Assembly: GCA_902802975.1 (NCBI GenBank)
Contig: CADCOF010000298.1
Coordinates: 1 to 5,298 of the forward strand
Length of the DNA stretch: 5,298 nucleotides
Source of the DNA: an uncultured Ruminococcus sp.
GTDB taxonomy: Bacteria > Bacillota > Clostridia > Oscillospirales > Acutalibacteraceae
Reading direction: 5' to 3'
Shown here: piece after piece, positions 1 through 5,139 of the stretch
Position numbering within the stretch: the first letter of the stretch is position 1
How the letters are laid out: every line of letters begins with the position of its first letter
The notes under the pieces: generated by a model
Database searches by the model: none
Seen by the model: only the letters and a program-made list of their open reading frames with translations
Told to the model about the DNA's origin: nothing
Made by a program: the position numbers and the translations under genes

Positions 1-55
1 CCCGACATTGTGTTTGGCGCGTGCCTTTCATTTGGTTTTATGAAAAGGTTTGTGC

Positions 56-89
56 GCGAACTGTCACCGGCGACACGCCGGCAGTTCGC
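56..89 (-). terminator. GC-rich hairpin beyond the small membrane-protein gene; possible terminator
   Basis: Seven bases past the TAG stop (97-99), the minus strand can fold into a strong stem: GCGAACTG (89-82) pairs with CAGTTCGC (63-56), and CCGGCG (81-76) pairs with CGCCGG (72-67). The apical loop is TGT and there is a TGA bulge on the 3' side. Position and stability suit a transcription terminator or an mRNA 3'-end stabiliser. No run of T follows on the minus strand, so it is not a textbook intrinsic terminator. On the plus strand the nearest T-rich run (103-111) is too far from the stem. Confidence 0.4.
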
Positions 90-96
90 CGGGCGG

Positions 97-507
97 CTAG
101 TATTCTTTTTTGATTTTATCGAGATTGTATGCGGTTTTGAAACGCTGTTCATCTTCTTTTGTGCGAATAACCATAACGTCCGTGAAGTGACCGTCATCTT
201 TTCTGCGAAAGCCCGCCACTTTTTCGCCTGTGCATATTGAGCAGCGTATGACTGCATATTGCTTTTCCGGGTCGAACGGCGTTTGTTCCTTCATGCGTTT
301 TGCATATGAAGGCGTTTTGTCGTTGTCCTGATACGCTTCTATAATCATTACTATTACAAATGCAGCAATAATAACTATGCCAACTATTATCAACGGAAAC
401 AGTATACTGCGTGTAAATATCCATACCAATCCGGGGATAACTGCACCAATCAAAATGCCTGTGCCAAGCATTTGTCCACCAAAATGTATTGAGTTAACCT
501 TTTTCAA
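97..507 (-). CDS. Small two-TM membrane protein with conserved-looking C-terminal CSIC domain, function unknown
   Basis: This 136-residue protein starts at TTG (507). AAGGAG lies 9 nt upstream of that codon, and a good sigma-A promoter lies at 557-585. The frame stays open to a GTG at 657, but that start has no Shine-Dalgarno, precedes the promoter, and its first codons translate an intergenic repeat, so I reject it. Two hydrophobic segments (about residues 14-32 and 35-58) are separated by a short TRS turn, making a hairpin in the membrane with both ends probably cytoplasmic. The soluble tail (about 60-136) is charged and contains YAVIRCSICTGEKVAGF (84-100), with a C89-x-x-C92 pair, then FTDVMVIR (108-115). 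This tail resembles a small domain I have seen in clostridial hypothetical proteins, sometimes carrying an unsupported 'aspartate dehydrogenase' label. There is no Rossmann fold here, so I assign no enzyme activity. The gene is monocistronic and not obviously linked to the nitrogen genes. Confidence 0.8.
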   Translation of the reverse strand: MKKVNSIHFGGQMLGTGILIGAVIPGLVWIFTRSILFPLIIVGIVIIAAFVIVMIIEAYQDNDKTPSYAKRMKEQTPFDPEKQYAVIRCSICTGEKVAGFRRKDDGHFTDVMVIRTKEDEQRFKTAYNLDKIKKEY

Positions 508-516
508 AATACTATT

Positions 517-522
517 CTCCTT
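517..522 (-). promoter_or_regulatory. Shine-Dalgarno that decides the TTG start at 507
   Basis: The minus strand reads AAGGAG at 522-517, a near-perfect anti-16S match, with 9 nt before the in-frame TTG at 507-505. Neither the upstream GTG (657) nor the first internal ATG (codon 13 of the short form) has a comparable site. This is the main reason for the short gene model. Confidence 0.8.
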
Positions 523-556
523 ATCAAAATAATAGTCGCCGATTCTTTCTACGAGT

Positions 557-585
557 AGTATATCACATTTTTCTGTTAATTTCAA
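557..585 (-). promoter_or_regulatory. Sigma-A promoter with extended -10 for the small membrane-protein gene
   Basis: On the minus strand, TTGAAA (585-580) is followed by a 17-bp spacer and TATACT (562-557). The three bases before the -10 are TGA, giving the extended TGN motif. Transcription would start near 550, leaving a 5' UTR of about 43 nt before the TTG at 507. Its position inside the longer open frame argues against a start at 657. Confidence 0.75.
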
Positions 586-603
586 CAAATCAATGCCGCT
601 ATG

Positions 604-742
604 AGTGTGGAGTTTTGAGAGTTGAGTTTGGAGTGTAAGTAAAAACTTTTTACTCACAACAAAAACTAAAGTACCAAACAGAAATTTTATCGGTAAAGAA
701 AGTCACGCAAGTAAAATAACTCAACTCTCAACTCTCTACACT
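604..742. repeat. Imperfect 25-bp inverted repeat flanking 89 bp (MITE-like or palindromic intergenic element)
   Basis: The arms are 604-628 (AGTGTGGAG... to ...GAGTT) and the reverse complement of 718-742. They match at 22 of 25 positions. Both arms are built from a degenerate heptamer, CAACTCT/AGAGTTG; the right arm has two exact tandem CAACTCT copies at 722-735. The element fills most of the spacer between the amt terminator and the small-gene promoter. It encodes nothing recognisable. It could be a non-autonomous mobile element, a dispersed intergenic repeat, or a large RNA hairpin. No target-site duplication was identified, so mobility is inference only. Confidence 0.55.
635..657. repeat. 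Near-perfect 23-bp palindrome inside the intergenic repeat element
   Basis: GTAAGTAAAAA (635-645) and TTTTTACTCAC (647-657) are complementary at 10 of 11 positions around a single central C. The A-run in one arm and T-run in the other would leave a T-tract on either strand if only the outer part paired. It could be a protein-binding palindrome or part of the fold of the surrounding element. Confidence 0.5.
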
Positions 743-786
743 GAAAAAAGTGTTTAGTAAAAGATTTATGTCATTTACTATAATAA

Positions 787-817
787 CCCGCGCCAAACAT
801 AATTGTTTAGACGCGGG
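787..817 (-). terminator. Candidate terminator of amt
   Basis: This hairpin lies 53 nt downstream of the amt stop. CCCGCG pairs with CGCGGG (6 bp), a small internal loop follows, and TGTTT pairs with AAACA (5 bp) around a 4-nt loop. On the minus strand it is followed by TTATTATAG, a T-rich but interrupted tail. Position and stem strength support termination of amt transcription. The weak tail keeps confidence moderate. No plus-strand gene upstream needs it. Confidence 0.55.
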
Positions 818-870
818 CTTATATTTATTATTGCTGCAAATAAACTATGTGCGTGTATCGGGGACGGTCG

Positions 871-2607
871 TTAGTATTGTTCTTCGTCCTGAAGAGCGTC
901 TACGCCTTCCTCACCTGTGCGGACTTTTATTACATTCTCTACATCGTAAACGAAAATTTTTCCGTCGCCTGTGTGACCTGTGTACATAACCTTCTTTGCC
1001 GTTTCAATGACAGTTCTAACAGGAACCTTGCTTACAACAATCTCAACTTGGATTCGTGGATGAAGTGTGATCTCTTGTACTGCGCCTCTGTAATATGAAG
1101 GCTTACCCTTCTGAACGCCGCAGCCAAGAATATTTGTTACCGTCATGCCCGTGATGCCAATATCGAGCATTGCCTGCTTGAGCGATTCAAAGCACTCCTG
1201 ACGAACGAATATCTCGATTTTTGTAAGCTTGATATCGGATGCGGGAACGGCTTTCGGAGTTCTGACAACTACCGGAACAGCGTCATCGATATCGGCTTTC
1301 GGTGCTTCGATTGCATTGCTGTTTATAGGTGCGGACATGGTTGCAAATATCGGCTGGAAGTCCGCATATGCGCTGACAAGACCGTGCTCGGGGAAATCAA
1401 GTCCCTGAAGTTCTTCTTCTCTTGTTACTCTGAGTCCGATTGTTTTCTTGATGATAAGGAACGTTATCGTTATCGTAACGCCGCCCCAAACAATAACAGC
1501 AAGTGCGCCGAGACACTGAATTCCAACAAAATACCCTCTTGTTAAGCCGTTAGCCGAAAGATAATCATTTGAGGCGAATACGCCGGTAAGTATTGTTCCG
1601 AGAAGTCCGTTGACGAAATGAACGCCGACTGCACCGACCGGATCGTCTACCTTCAAAACTTTATCAACAAATTCAATGCCGAATACAACTGCAAATGCTG
1701 CTATGATTCCGATTACTGCAGCTGCCCATGTGTTGACGCAGTCGCAGCCGGCTGTTATTGCAACAAGTCCTGCAAGAGAACCGTTGAGCGTCATTGAAAC
1801 ATCGGGCTTCTTGTAGCGAATCCATGTGATGATCATGGTTGCGAGTGTTGCCATTGCTGCCGCAAGGTTTGTGTTTACAAATACCACAGACGCAAGCTCT
1901 GCACCGCCGTCTGTCATGGAAACAGTAGACGCACCGTTGAAACCGAACCAGCAGAACCACAGGATAAATACACCCAGTGCGCCAAGCGGGATATTGTGAC
2001 CGGGGATAGCCTTTGGATTGCCGTCCTTGTCGTACTTACCGATACGTGCGCCCAGTATTGAAGCACCGATGAGTGCGCAAAGACCACCGAGCATATGAAC
2101 AGCAGTCGAACCGGCAAAATCATGGAAGCCGAGTTGTGCAAGCCAGCCGCCGCCCCAGATCCAGTGACCCGAAACGGGGTAGATGATAAGGCTGATTACT
2201 GCGGAGTAAATACAATATGACGAGAATTTGGTTCTCTCTGCCATTGCGCCCGACACGATGGTTGCCGCTGTTGCGCAAAATACTGTCTGGAATATAAAGT
2301 AAGCCGAAAAGCTTACGCCGCTCGGAAGTATATCCGTATAATCGCCTGTTGTGAAAAGGTCAATTCCTCCGAAAATTGCCGAATGAGTTCCGAACATGAT
2401 GCCGAATCCCACAAGCCAGTAAAGCGGTGTTCCGATCGAAAAATCCATTAGGTTTTTCATGATAATATTGCCGCTGTTTTTAGCTCGTGTAAAACCTGCT
2501 TCAACGGCGGCAAAGCCGGCCTGCATAAAGAACACAAGTGCCGCGCCGATAAGCGTCCACATCGTGTTGACATCGGAAAACAGTACAGTGATGTTTGAAT
2601 TTGACAT
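871..2607 (-). CDS. amt: Ammonium transporter (Amt/MEP/Rh) fused to a C-terminal PII (GlnB/GlnK) domain
   Basis: This 578-residue membrane protein conducts ammonium into the cell and carries its own PII regulator. Residues 1-415 form a complete Amt channel. They include GAMAER (120-125), the DFAG signature (163-166), the pore histidines H171 and H330, the gate phenylalanines F110 and F223 (WFGFN), W151 and the cytoplasmic tail EEELQGLDFPEHG (397-409). A Pro/Ala/Asp-rich linker (about 418-457) leads to a PII domain (460-571) that aligns with E. coli GlnB without gaps at an offset of 460. Q39, K40, R47 and the TG-x-x-GDGK nucleotide loop are kept (Q499, K500, R507, 543-550). The uridylylated Y51 is Q511 and K58 is R518. 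AAGGG lies 8 nt before the ATG. It is co-oriented with glnN and preceded by its own attenuator-like leader. Amt-PII fusions are known in some bacteria; cis gating is inferred. Confidence 0.95.
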   Translation of the reverse strand: MSNSNITVLFSDVNTMWTLIGAALVFFMQAGFAAVEAGFTRAKNSGNIIMKNLMDFSIGTPLYWLVGFGIMFGTHSAIFGGIDLFTTGDYTDILPSGVSFSAYFIFQTVFCATAATIVSGAMAERTKFSSYCIYSAVISLIIYPVSGHWIWGGGWLAQLGFHDFAGSTAVHMLGGLCALIGASILGARIGKYDKDGNPKAIPGHNIPLGALGVFILWFCWFGFNGASTVSMTDGGAELASVVFVNTNLAAAMATLATMIITWIRYKKPDVSMTLNGSLAGLVAITAGCDCVNTWAAAVIGIIAAFAVVFGIEFVDKVLKVDDPVGAVGVHFVNGLLGTILTGVFASNDYLSANGLTRGYFVGIQCLGALAVIVWGGVTITITFLIIKKTIGLRVTREEELQGLDFPEHGLVSAYADFQPIFATMSAPINSNAIEAPKADIDDAVPVVVRTPKAVPASDIKLTKIEIFVRQECFESLKQAMLDIGITGMTVTNILGCGVQKGKPSYYRGAVQEITLHPRIQVEIVVSKVPVRTVIETAKKVMYTGHTGDGKIFVYDVENVIKVRTGEEGVDALQDEEQY

Positions 2608-2647
2608 ATAATTCCCTTCTTTTCTTTAAATTGACTAAATTGAATGC

Positions 2648-2730
2648 AAAAAATAATGACGGCAGCGACTCTGTGGATCTTGCTCTTTCAATAAAGATAA
2701 GCAAAAACTCCTGACAGCGCCATTGCCGTC
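2648..2730 (-). terminator. Leader terminator (attenuator) upstream of amt
   Basis: On the minus strand, GACGGCA (2730-2724) pairs perfectly with TGCCGTC (2664-2658). The stem is followed by ATTA and a six-T run (2653-2648), as in an intrinsic terminator. The enclosed bases can extend the fold irregularly: GCG with CGC, CTGT with ACAG, GGA with TCC, and an apical TTGCT/AGCAA hairpin. It ends about 40 nt before the amt start and lies in the untranslated leader, so it is placed to stop transcription before the gene unless an alternative fold forms. The overlapping alternative hairpin is listed separately. The loop is long for a simple terminator, which lowers confidence. Confidence 0.6.
2683..2730 (-). 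promoter_or_regulatory. Candidate ANTAR-type dual-hexaloop antitermination element of amt
   Basis: P1 (2730-2713) is a perfect 6-bp stem, GACGGC with GCUGUC including one G-U pair, closing the hexaloop AAUGGC. P2 (2696-2683) is a weak 4-bp stem, CUUU with AGAG, closing the hexaloop AUUGAA. Both loops have A at position 1 and G at position 4, the hallmark recognised by ANTAR domains. P1 uses the same GACGGC arm that the leader terminator needs, so the two folds exclude each other. Against the call, the 16-nt linker between P1 and P2 seems long for the class and the P2 stem is poor. The same P1 core, CGGCAANGNCG, occurs in the glnN leader. Confidence 0.5.
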
Positions 2731-2738
2731 TATATTAC

Positions 2739-2769
2739 AAAGTGGAATGTTGAAAATTAAAAGTGGAAT
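2739..2769 (-). promoter_or_regulatory. Two 10-bp direct repeats upstream of the amt leader; possible activator or repressor site
   Basis: The minus strand contains ATTCCACTTT twice (2769-2760 and 2748-2739), exactly 21 bp apart, which is two helical turns. They sit just upstream of the amt leader hairpin. I found no convincing -35/-10 pair here; TTTAAT within the first interval and TAATAT at 2737-2732 are only partial -10 matches. The repeats could recruit an activator to a weak promoter. No known regulator's consensus is recognised, and AT-richness makes chance occurrence possible. Confidence 0.35.
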
Positions 2770-2888
2770 TATTATTCCTGAAATCTAATTGTTAAAATAA
2801 ATTTCAATTTTTACTTTTAACTTTAAACTTAAGGCTTTAAGCTGAACTCAATATTCAGTAAAAGTATGAGTGGGAACTGCCTGTATGA

Positions 2889-4973
2889 TCAAACGCCGAA
2901 GAGAATCTCGCCGTATGATGGGTATGGCCAATACTTAGCGGAGGTCTTTGTCTCCATTGCGTCACCGAGTGCGCGCAGCTCGTTCATGAGTTCAAATACT
3001 GTTTTGCGGTAATACATTGCAAGTTCCAGACCCTCGTACTGTGCAGCAGCTTCAACGGCAGCTTTCAGCTCGTCTGTCTTCTTTACGAATTTTTCGAGAG
3101 TATCCGAAAGTTCCTCAATAAGCGATGTTTCGGCATAGATCGAGTATGCGCCGAGTGACTTCTTTGCAAGGGCGGCATTTGAAAGCGAATTTACAAAAGC
3201 GATAACTGCAGGCGTGATGTTCTTCTCCGCCATGTCAATCATGGTCAGTGCTTCAATGTGTAGCTGCTTTGAATACATTTCAAGCTCGATCTCATAACGC
3301 GAGTATATCTCCTGCTCGGTAATAATGCCGTTTTTTGTAAAGAGGTCAACGTTTTTCTTGTCGATAAAGTGAGCCATTGCCTCTGGCAGTGAGCGGTAAT
3401 TGCAAAGTCCTCTGCGTGCAGCCTCTTCTACCCATTCGTCCGAGTAATTGTCGCCGTTGAAGATAATATTTCTGTGTTCTGTGAGAGTCTTCTTGACAAT
3501 ATCCTTGATCGTGGCGTTGATGTCTTCCGCGCCTGAAAGTTCATCACGGAACTGTGCAAGTTCTTCTGCAACCATCGTGTTGAGCATGTAGTTCGGACAG
3601 CCGATGTTGAGCGAGGAACCAAGTGCGCGGAACTCAAACTTGTTGCCTGTGAAAGCAAATGGAGATGTTCTGTTTCTGTCTGATGTATCCTTGCGGAAAT
3701 CGGGAAGAACATCTACACCGGTGAGCATATTTGTCTTTCCTGCGCTGTGATATTCTTCACCGTTGATGATTGAATCTACAAGCGCGCCGAGATCGTCTCC
3801 GAGATACATTGAAATAATAGCGGGCGGTGCCTCGTTTGCGCCGAGTCTGTGGTCATTACCGGCTGAAGCAACTGTGAGCCTTAGAAGATCCTGATACTCA
3901 TGAACAGCCTTAACAACAGCCGCAAGGAAAAGCTGGAACTGAAGGTTCTCTTCGGGATTCTTGCCGGGGTCGAGGAGATTTTCTCCTGTATTTGTGGAGA
4001 TCGACCAGTTGTTGTGCTTACCGCTTCCGTTTACGCCTGCGAAAGGCTTTTCATGGAGAAGGCACACAAGACCGTGCTTCTCCGCTGTCTTCTTCATAAC
4101 TTCCATTGTAAGCTCGTTGTGGTCTGTAGCAATATTTGATGTGGCGAAAATAGGTGCAAGTTCATGCTGTGAAGGTGCTACCTCGTTGTGCTTTGTCTTT
4201 GCCATAACGCCGAGCTTCCAAAGTTCCTCGTCGAGGTCTGCCATGAAAGCGGATACTCTCGTCTTGATCGAGCCGAAGTAATGATCTTCAAGCTCCTGAC
4301 CTTTCGGTGCCGGCGCACCAAAAAGCGTTCTGCCTGTATAGATAATATCGGGTCGCTTGTCGTACATCGACTTGTCAATAAGAAAATATTCCTGTTCGGG
4401 ACCGACAGTTGTCGTAACTCTCGTAACATCTGTCTTTCCGAGAAGATGAAGAACATCAACCGCAACGCTGCTGAGTTTCTCCATTGAACGCAGAAGGGGA
4501 GTTTTCTTGTCAAGTACTTCGCCGGTATAAGAACAAAATGCTGTGGGAATATACAAAGTTTTATCTCTGATAAATGCCGGTGACGTGGGATCCCATGTTG
4601 TGTATCCTCTTGCCTCGAAAGTTGCGCGGATACCGCCAGATGGGAAAGATGATGCGTCCGGCTCGCCCTTGATAAGCTCTTTACCGGAGAACTCCATAAT
4701 GACCTGACCGTCGCTTGCGGGATAGATGAAGCTGTCATGTTTTTCAGCAGTGACGCCTGTCATAGGCTGGAACCAGTGAGTATAATGTGTGCAGCCCATT
4801 TCGACCGCCCACTCCTTCATTGCGTTAGCAACTGCGTTTGCAACGCTTAGATCAAGCGGTTCGCCGTTTTTGATTGTGCGCTTTAATGCCTTATAAGTAG
4901 CGTGAGGAAGTCGTTCTTCCATTTTTCTGTCATTGAATACCATACTGCCGAAAAGCTCCGGTAAATTTGCCAT
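2889..4973 (-). CDS. glnN: Glutamine synthetase type III (GSIII)
   Basis: This cytoplasmic enzyme makes glutamine from glutamate, ammonia and ATP. Its 694 residues are close to the usual 700 or so of the GSIII family, well above GSI/GSII. Family features in order are: LFGSMVFND near the N-terminus (7-15); the [15 protein letters not shown] block (66-80); [10 protein letters not shown] with metal/substrate glutamates (191-200); [13 protein letters not shown] (259-271); [17 protein letters not shown] (308-324); [11 protein letters not shown] (374-384); [19 protein letters not shown] (435-453); and a helical C-terminal region with conserved DE-rich and aromatic stretches. No key block is missing and there is no frameshift. 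AGGAG lies 9 nt before the ATG. It is transcribed from a consensus promoter through an attenuator leader and lies upstream of amt on the same strand. No strong terminator separates them, so some read-through into amt is possible. Confidence 0.97.
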   Translation of the reverse strand: MANLPELFGSMVFNDRKMEERLPHATYKALKRTIKNGEPLDLSVANAVANAMKEWAVEMGCTHYTHWFQPMTGVTAEKHDSFIYPASDGQVIMEFSGKELIKGEPDASSFPSGGIRATFEARGYTTWDPTSPAFIRDKTLYIPTAFCSYTGEVLDKKTPLLRSMEKLSSVAVDVLHLLGKTDVTRVTTTVGPEQEYFLIDKSMYDKRPDIIYTGRTLFGAPAPKGQELEDHYFGSIKTRVSAFMADLDEELWKLGVMAKTKHNEVAPSQHELAPIFATSNIATDHNELTMEVMKKTAEKHGLVCLLHEKPFAGVNGSGKHNNWSISTNTGENLLDPGKNPEENLQFQLFLAAVVKAVHEYQDLLRLTVASAGNDHRLGANEAPPAIISMYLGDDLGALVDSIINGEEYHSAGKTNMLTGVDVLPDFRKDTSDRNRTSPFAFTGNKFEFRALGSSLNIGCPNYMLNTMVAEELAQFRDELSGAEDINATIKDIVKKTLTEHRNIIFNGDNYSDEWVEEAARRGLCNYRSLPEAMAHFIDKKNVDLFTKNGIITEQEIYSRYEIELEMYSKQLHIEALTMIDMAEKNITPAVIAFVNSLSNAALAKKSLGAYSIYAETSLIEELSDTLEKFVKKTDELKAAVEAAAQYEGLELAMYYRKTVFELMNELRALGDAMETKTSAKYWPYPSYGEILFGV

Positions 4974-5001
4974 AATTAAACACTCCTAATAAGTTTAATT
5001 T

Positions 5002-5059
5002 GATACAAAAAAATACAAGGACGCCGTAAGCTGCTAGCTTGCGACGTCCTTGCCGTATC
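5002..5059 (-). terminator. Strong intrinsic terminator in the glnN leader (attenuator)
   Basis: On the minus strand, CAAGGACG (5052-5045) pairs with CGTCCTTG (5023-5016). The stem continues through U-G, C-G and G-C pairs, one C-A mismatch and AAGCT/AGCTT, to an AGC loop: about 16 pairs in all. It is followed by UA and seven U (5013-5007). An outer GATAC (5059-5055) can also pair with GUAUC (5006-5002) across the U-tract. The hairpin lies between the promoter and the glnN ribosome-binding site (4987-4983), so most transcripts should end here unless the 5' arm is diverted. The structure is clear; the regulation is inferred. Confidence 0.8.
5042..5055 (-). promoter_or_regulatory. Candidate ANTAR-type P1 hexaloop hairpin in the glnN leader
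   Basis: Starting about 7 nt from the predicted transcript start, CGGC (5055-5052) pairs with GUCG (5045-5042), with one G-U pair, closing the hexaloop AAGGAC. A is at position 1 and G at position 4. The hairpin consumes most of the 5' arm of the leader terminator, so stabilising it would allow read-through into glnN. Its core, CGGCAAGGACG, matches the amt leader core CGGCAATGGCG at 9 of 11 positions. A second hexaloop hairpin is not evident: the next stem, AAGCU/AGCUU, has only a 3-nt loop. The stem is also short, so this is a hypothesis. Confidence 0.42.
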
Positions 5060-5061
5060 TA

Positions 5062-5099
5062 TGTTGTCATTATACGACTCAAAAAAGAAAATGTCAACA
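5062..5099. promoter_or_regulatory. Inverted repeat bracketing the glnN promoter; possible operator
   Basis: The minus strand reads TGTTGACAT (5099-5091) and ATGACAACA (5070-5062). The second arm's complement is TGTTGTCAT, so the arms agree at 8 of 9 positions. They cover the -35 box and the bases from the end of the -10 to the transcript start, with 20 bp between. This could be an operator for a repressor. It could also arise partly because one arm contains the consensus -35 sequence. It does not match the Bacillus GlnR box TGTNA-N7-TNACA. Confidence 0.3.
5069..5097 (-). promoter_or_regulatory. Consensus sigma-A promoter of glnN
   Basis: TTGACA (5097-5092), a 17-bp spacer and TATAAT (5074-5069) on the minus strand match the housekeeping consensus at all 12 positions and ideal spacing. 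Transcription should start near 5062, giving a leader of about 89 nt before the ATG at 4973. So strong a core promoter suggests that control is exerted after initiation, at the leader terminator, or by a repressor over the promoter. Confidence 0.88.
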
Positions 5100-5139
5100 C
5101 TTTTTGAAATTATTTTTATTTTTATTGCAAAACAGAGAG

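Noticed and set aside
508..657. N-terminal 50-codon extension of the small membrane-protein gene from GTG at 657
   Set aside because: It has no Shine-Dalgarno, its codons translate the inverted-repeat arm and palindrome, and the best promoter (557-585) lies inside it. AAGGAG supports the TTG at 507 instead.
11..796. Shared 11-mer TGTTTGGCGCG at 11-21 (plus) and 796-786 (minus), suggesting a dispersed terminator repeat
   Set aside because: A rough count shows several 11-mer matches are expected by chance in 5.3 kb on both strands, and the flanking bases do not match.
2732..2737. TAATAT as the -10 box of an amt promoter
   Set aside because: Transcription would start inside the 5' arm of the leader hairpin, and there is no reasonable -35 at 16-18 bp.
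2765..2778. Palindrome GGAATTATTATTCC as an operator
   Set aside because: Short, AT-rich arms of 5 bp partly overlapping a direct repeat; easily expected by chance.
2828..2858. Two short hairpins downstream of glnN as an intrinsic terminator
   Set aside because: The stems are only 5 bp, mostly A-T, and are followed by mixed AT sequence without a T-tract.
3900..4487. Plus-strand and alternate minus-strand open frames inside glnN and amt
   Set aside because: They lie entirely within strongly conserved genes in other frames, lack ribosome-binding sites and show no recognisable protein motifs.
5062..5099. Bacillus-type GlnR box in the glnN promoter
   Set aside because: TGTNA-N7-TNACA is not present; the arms are TGTTGACA-like with a 20-bp gap.
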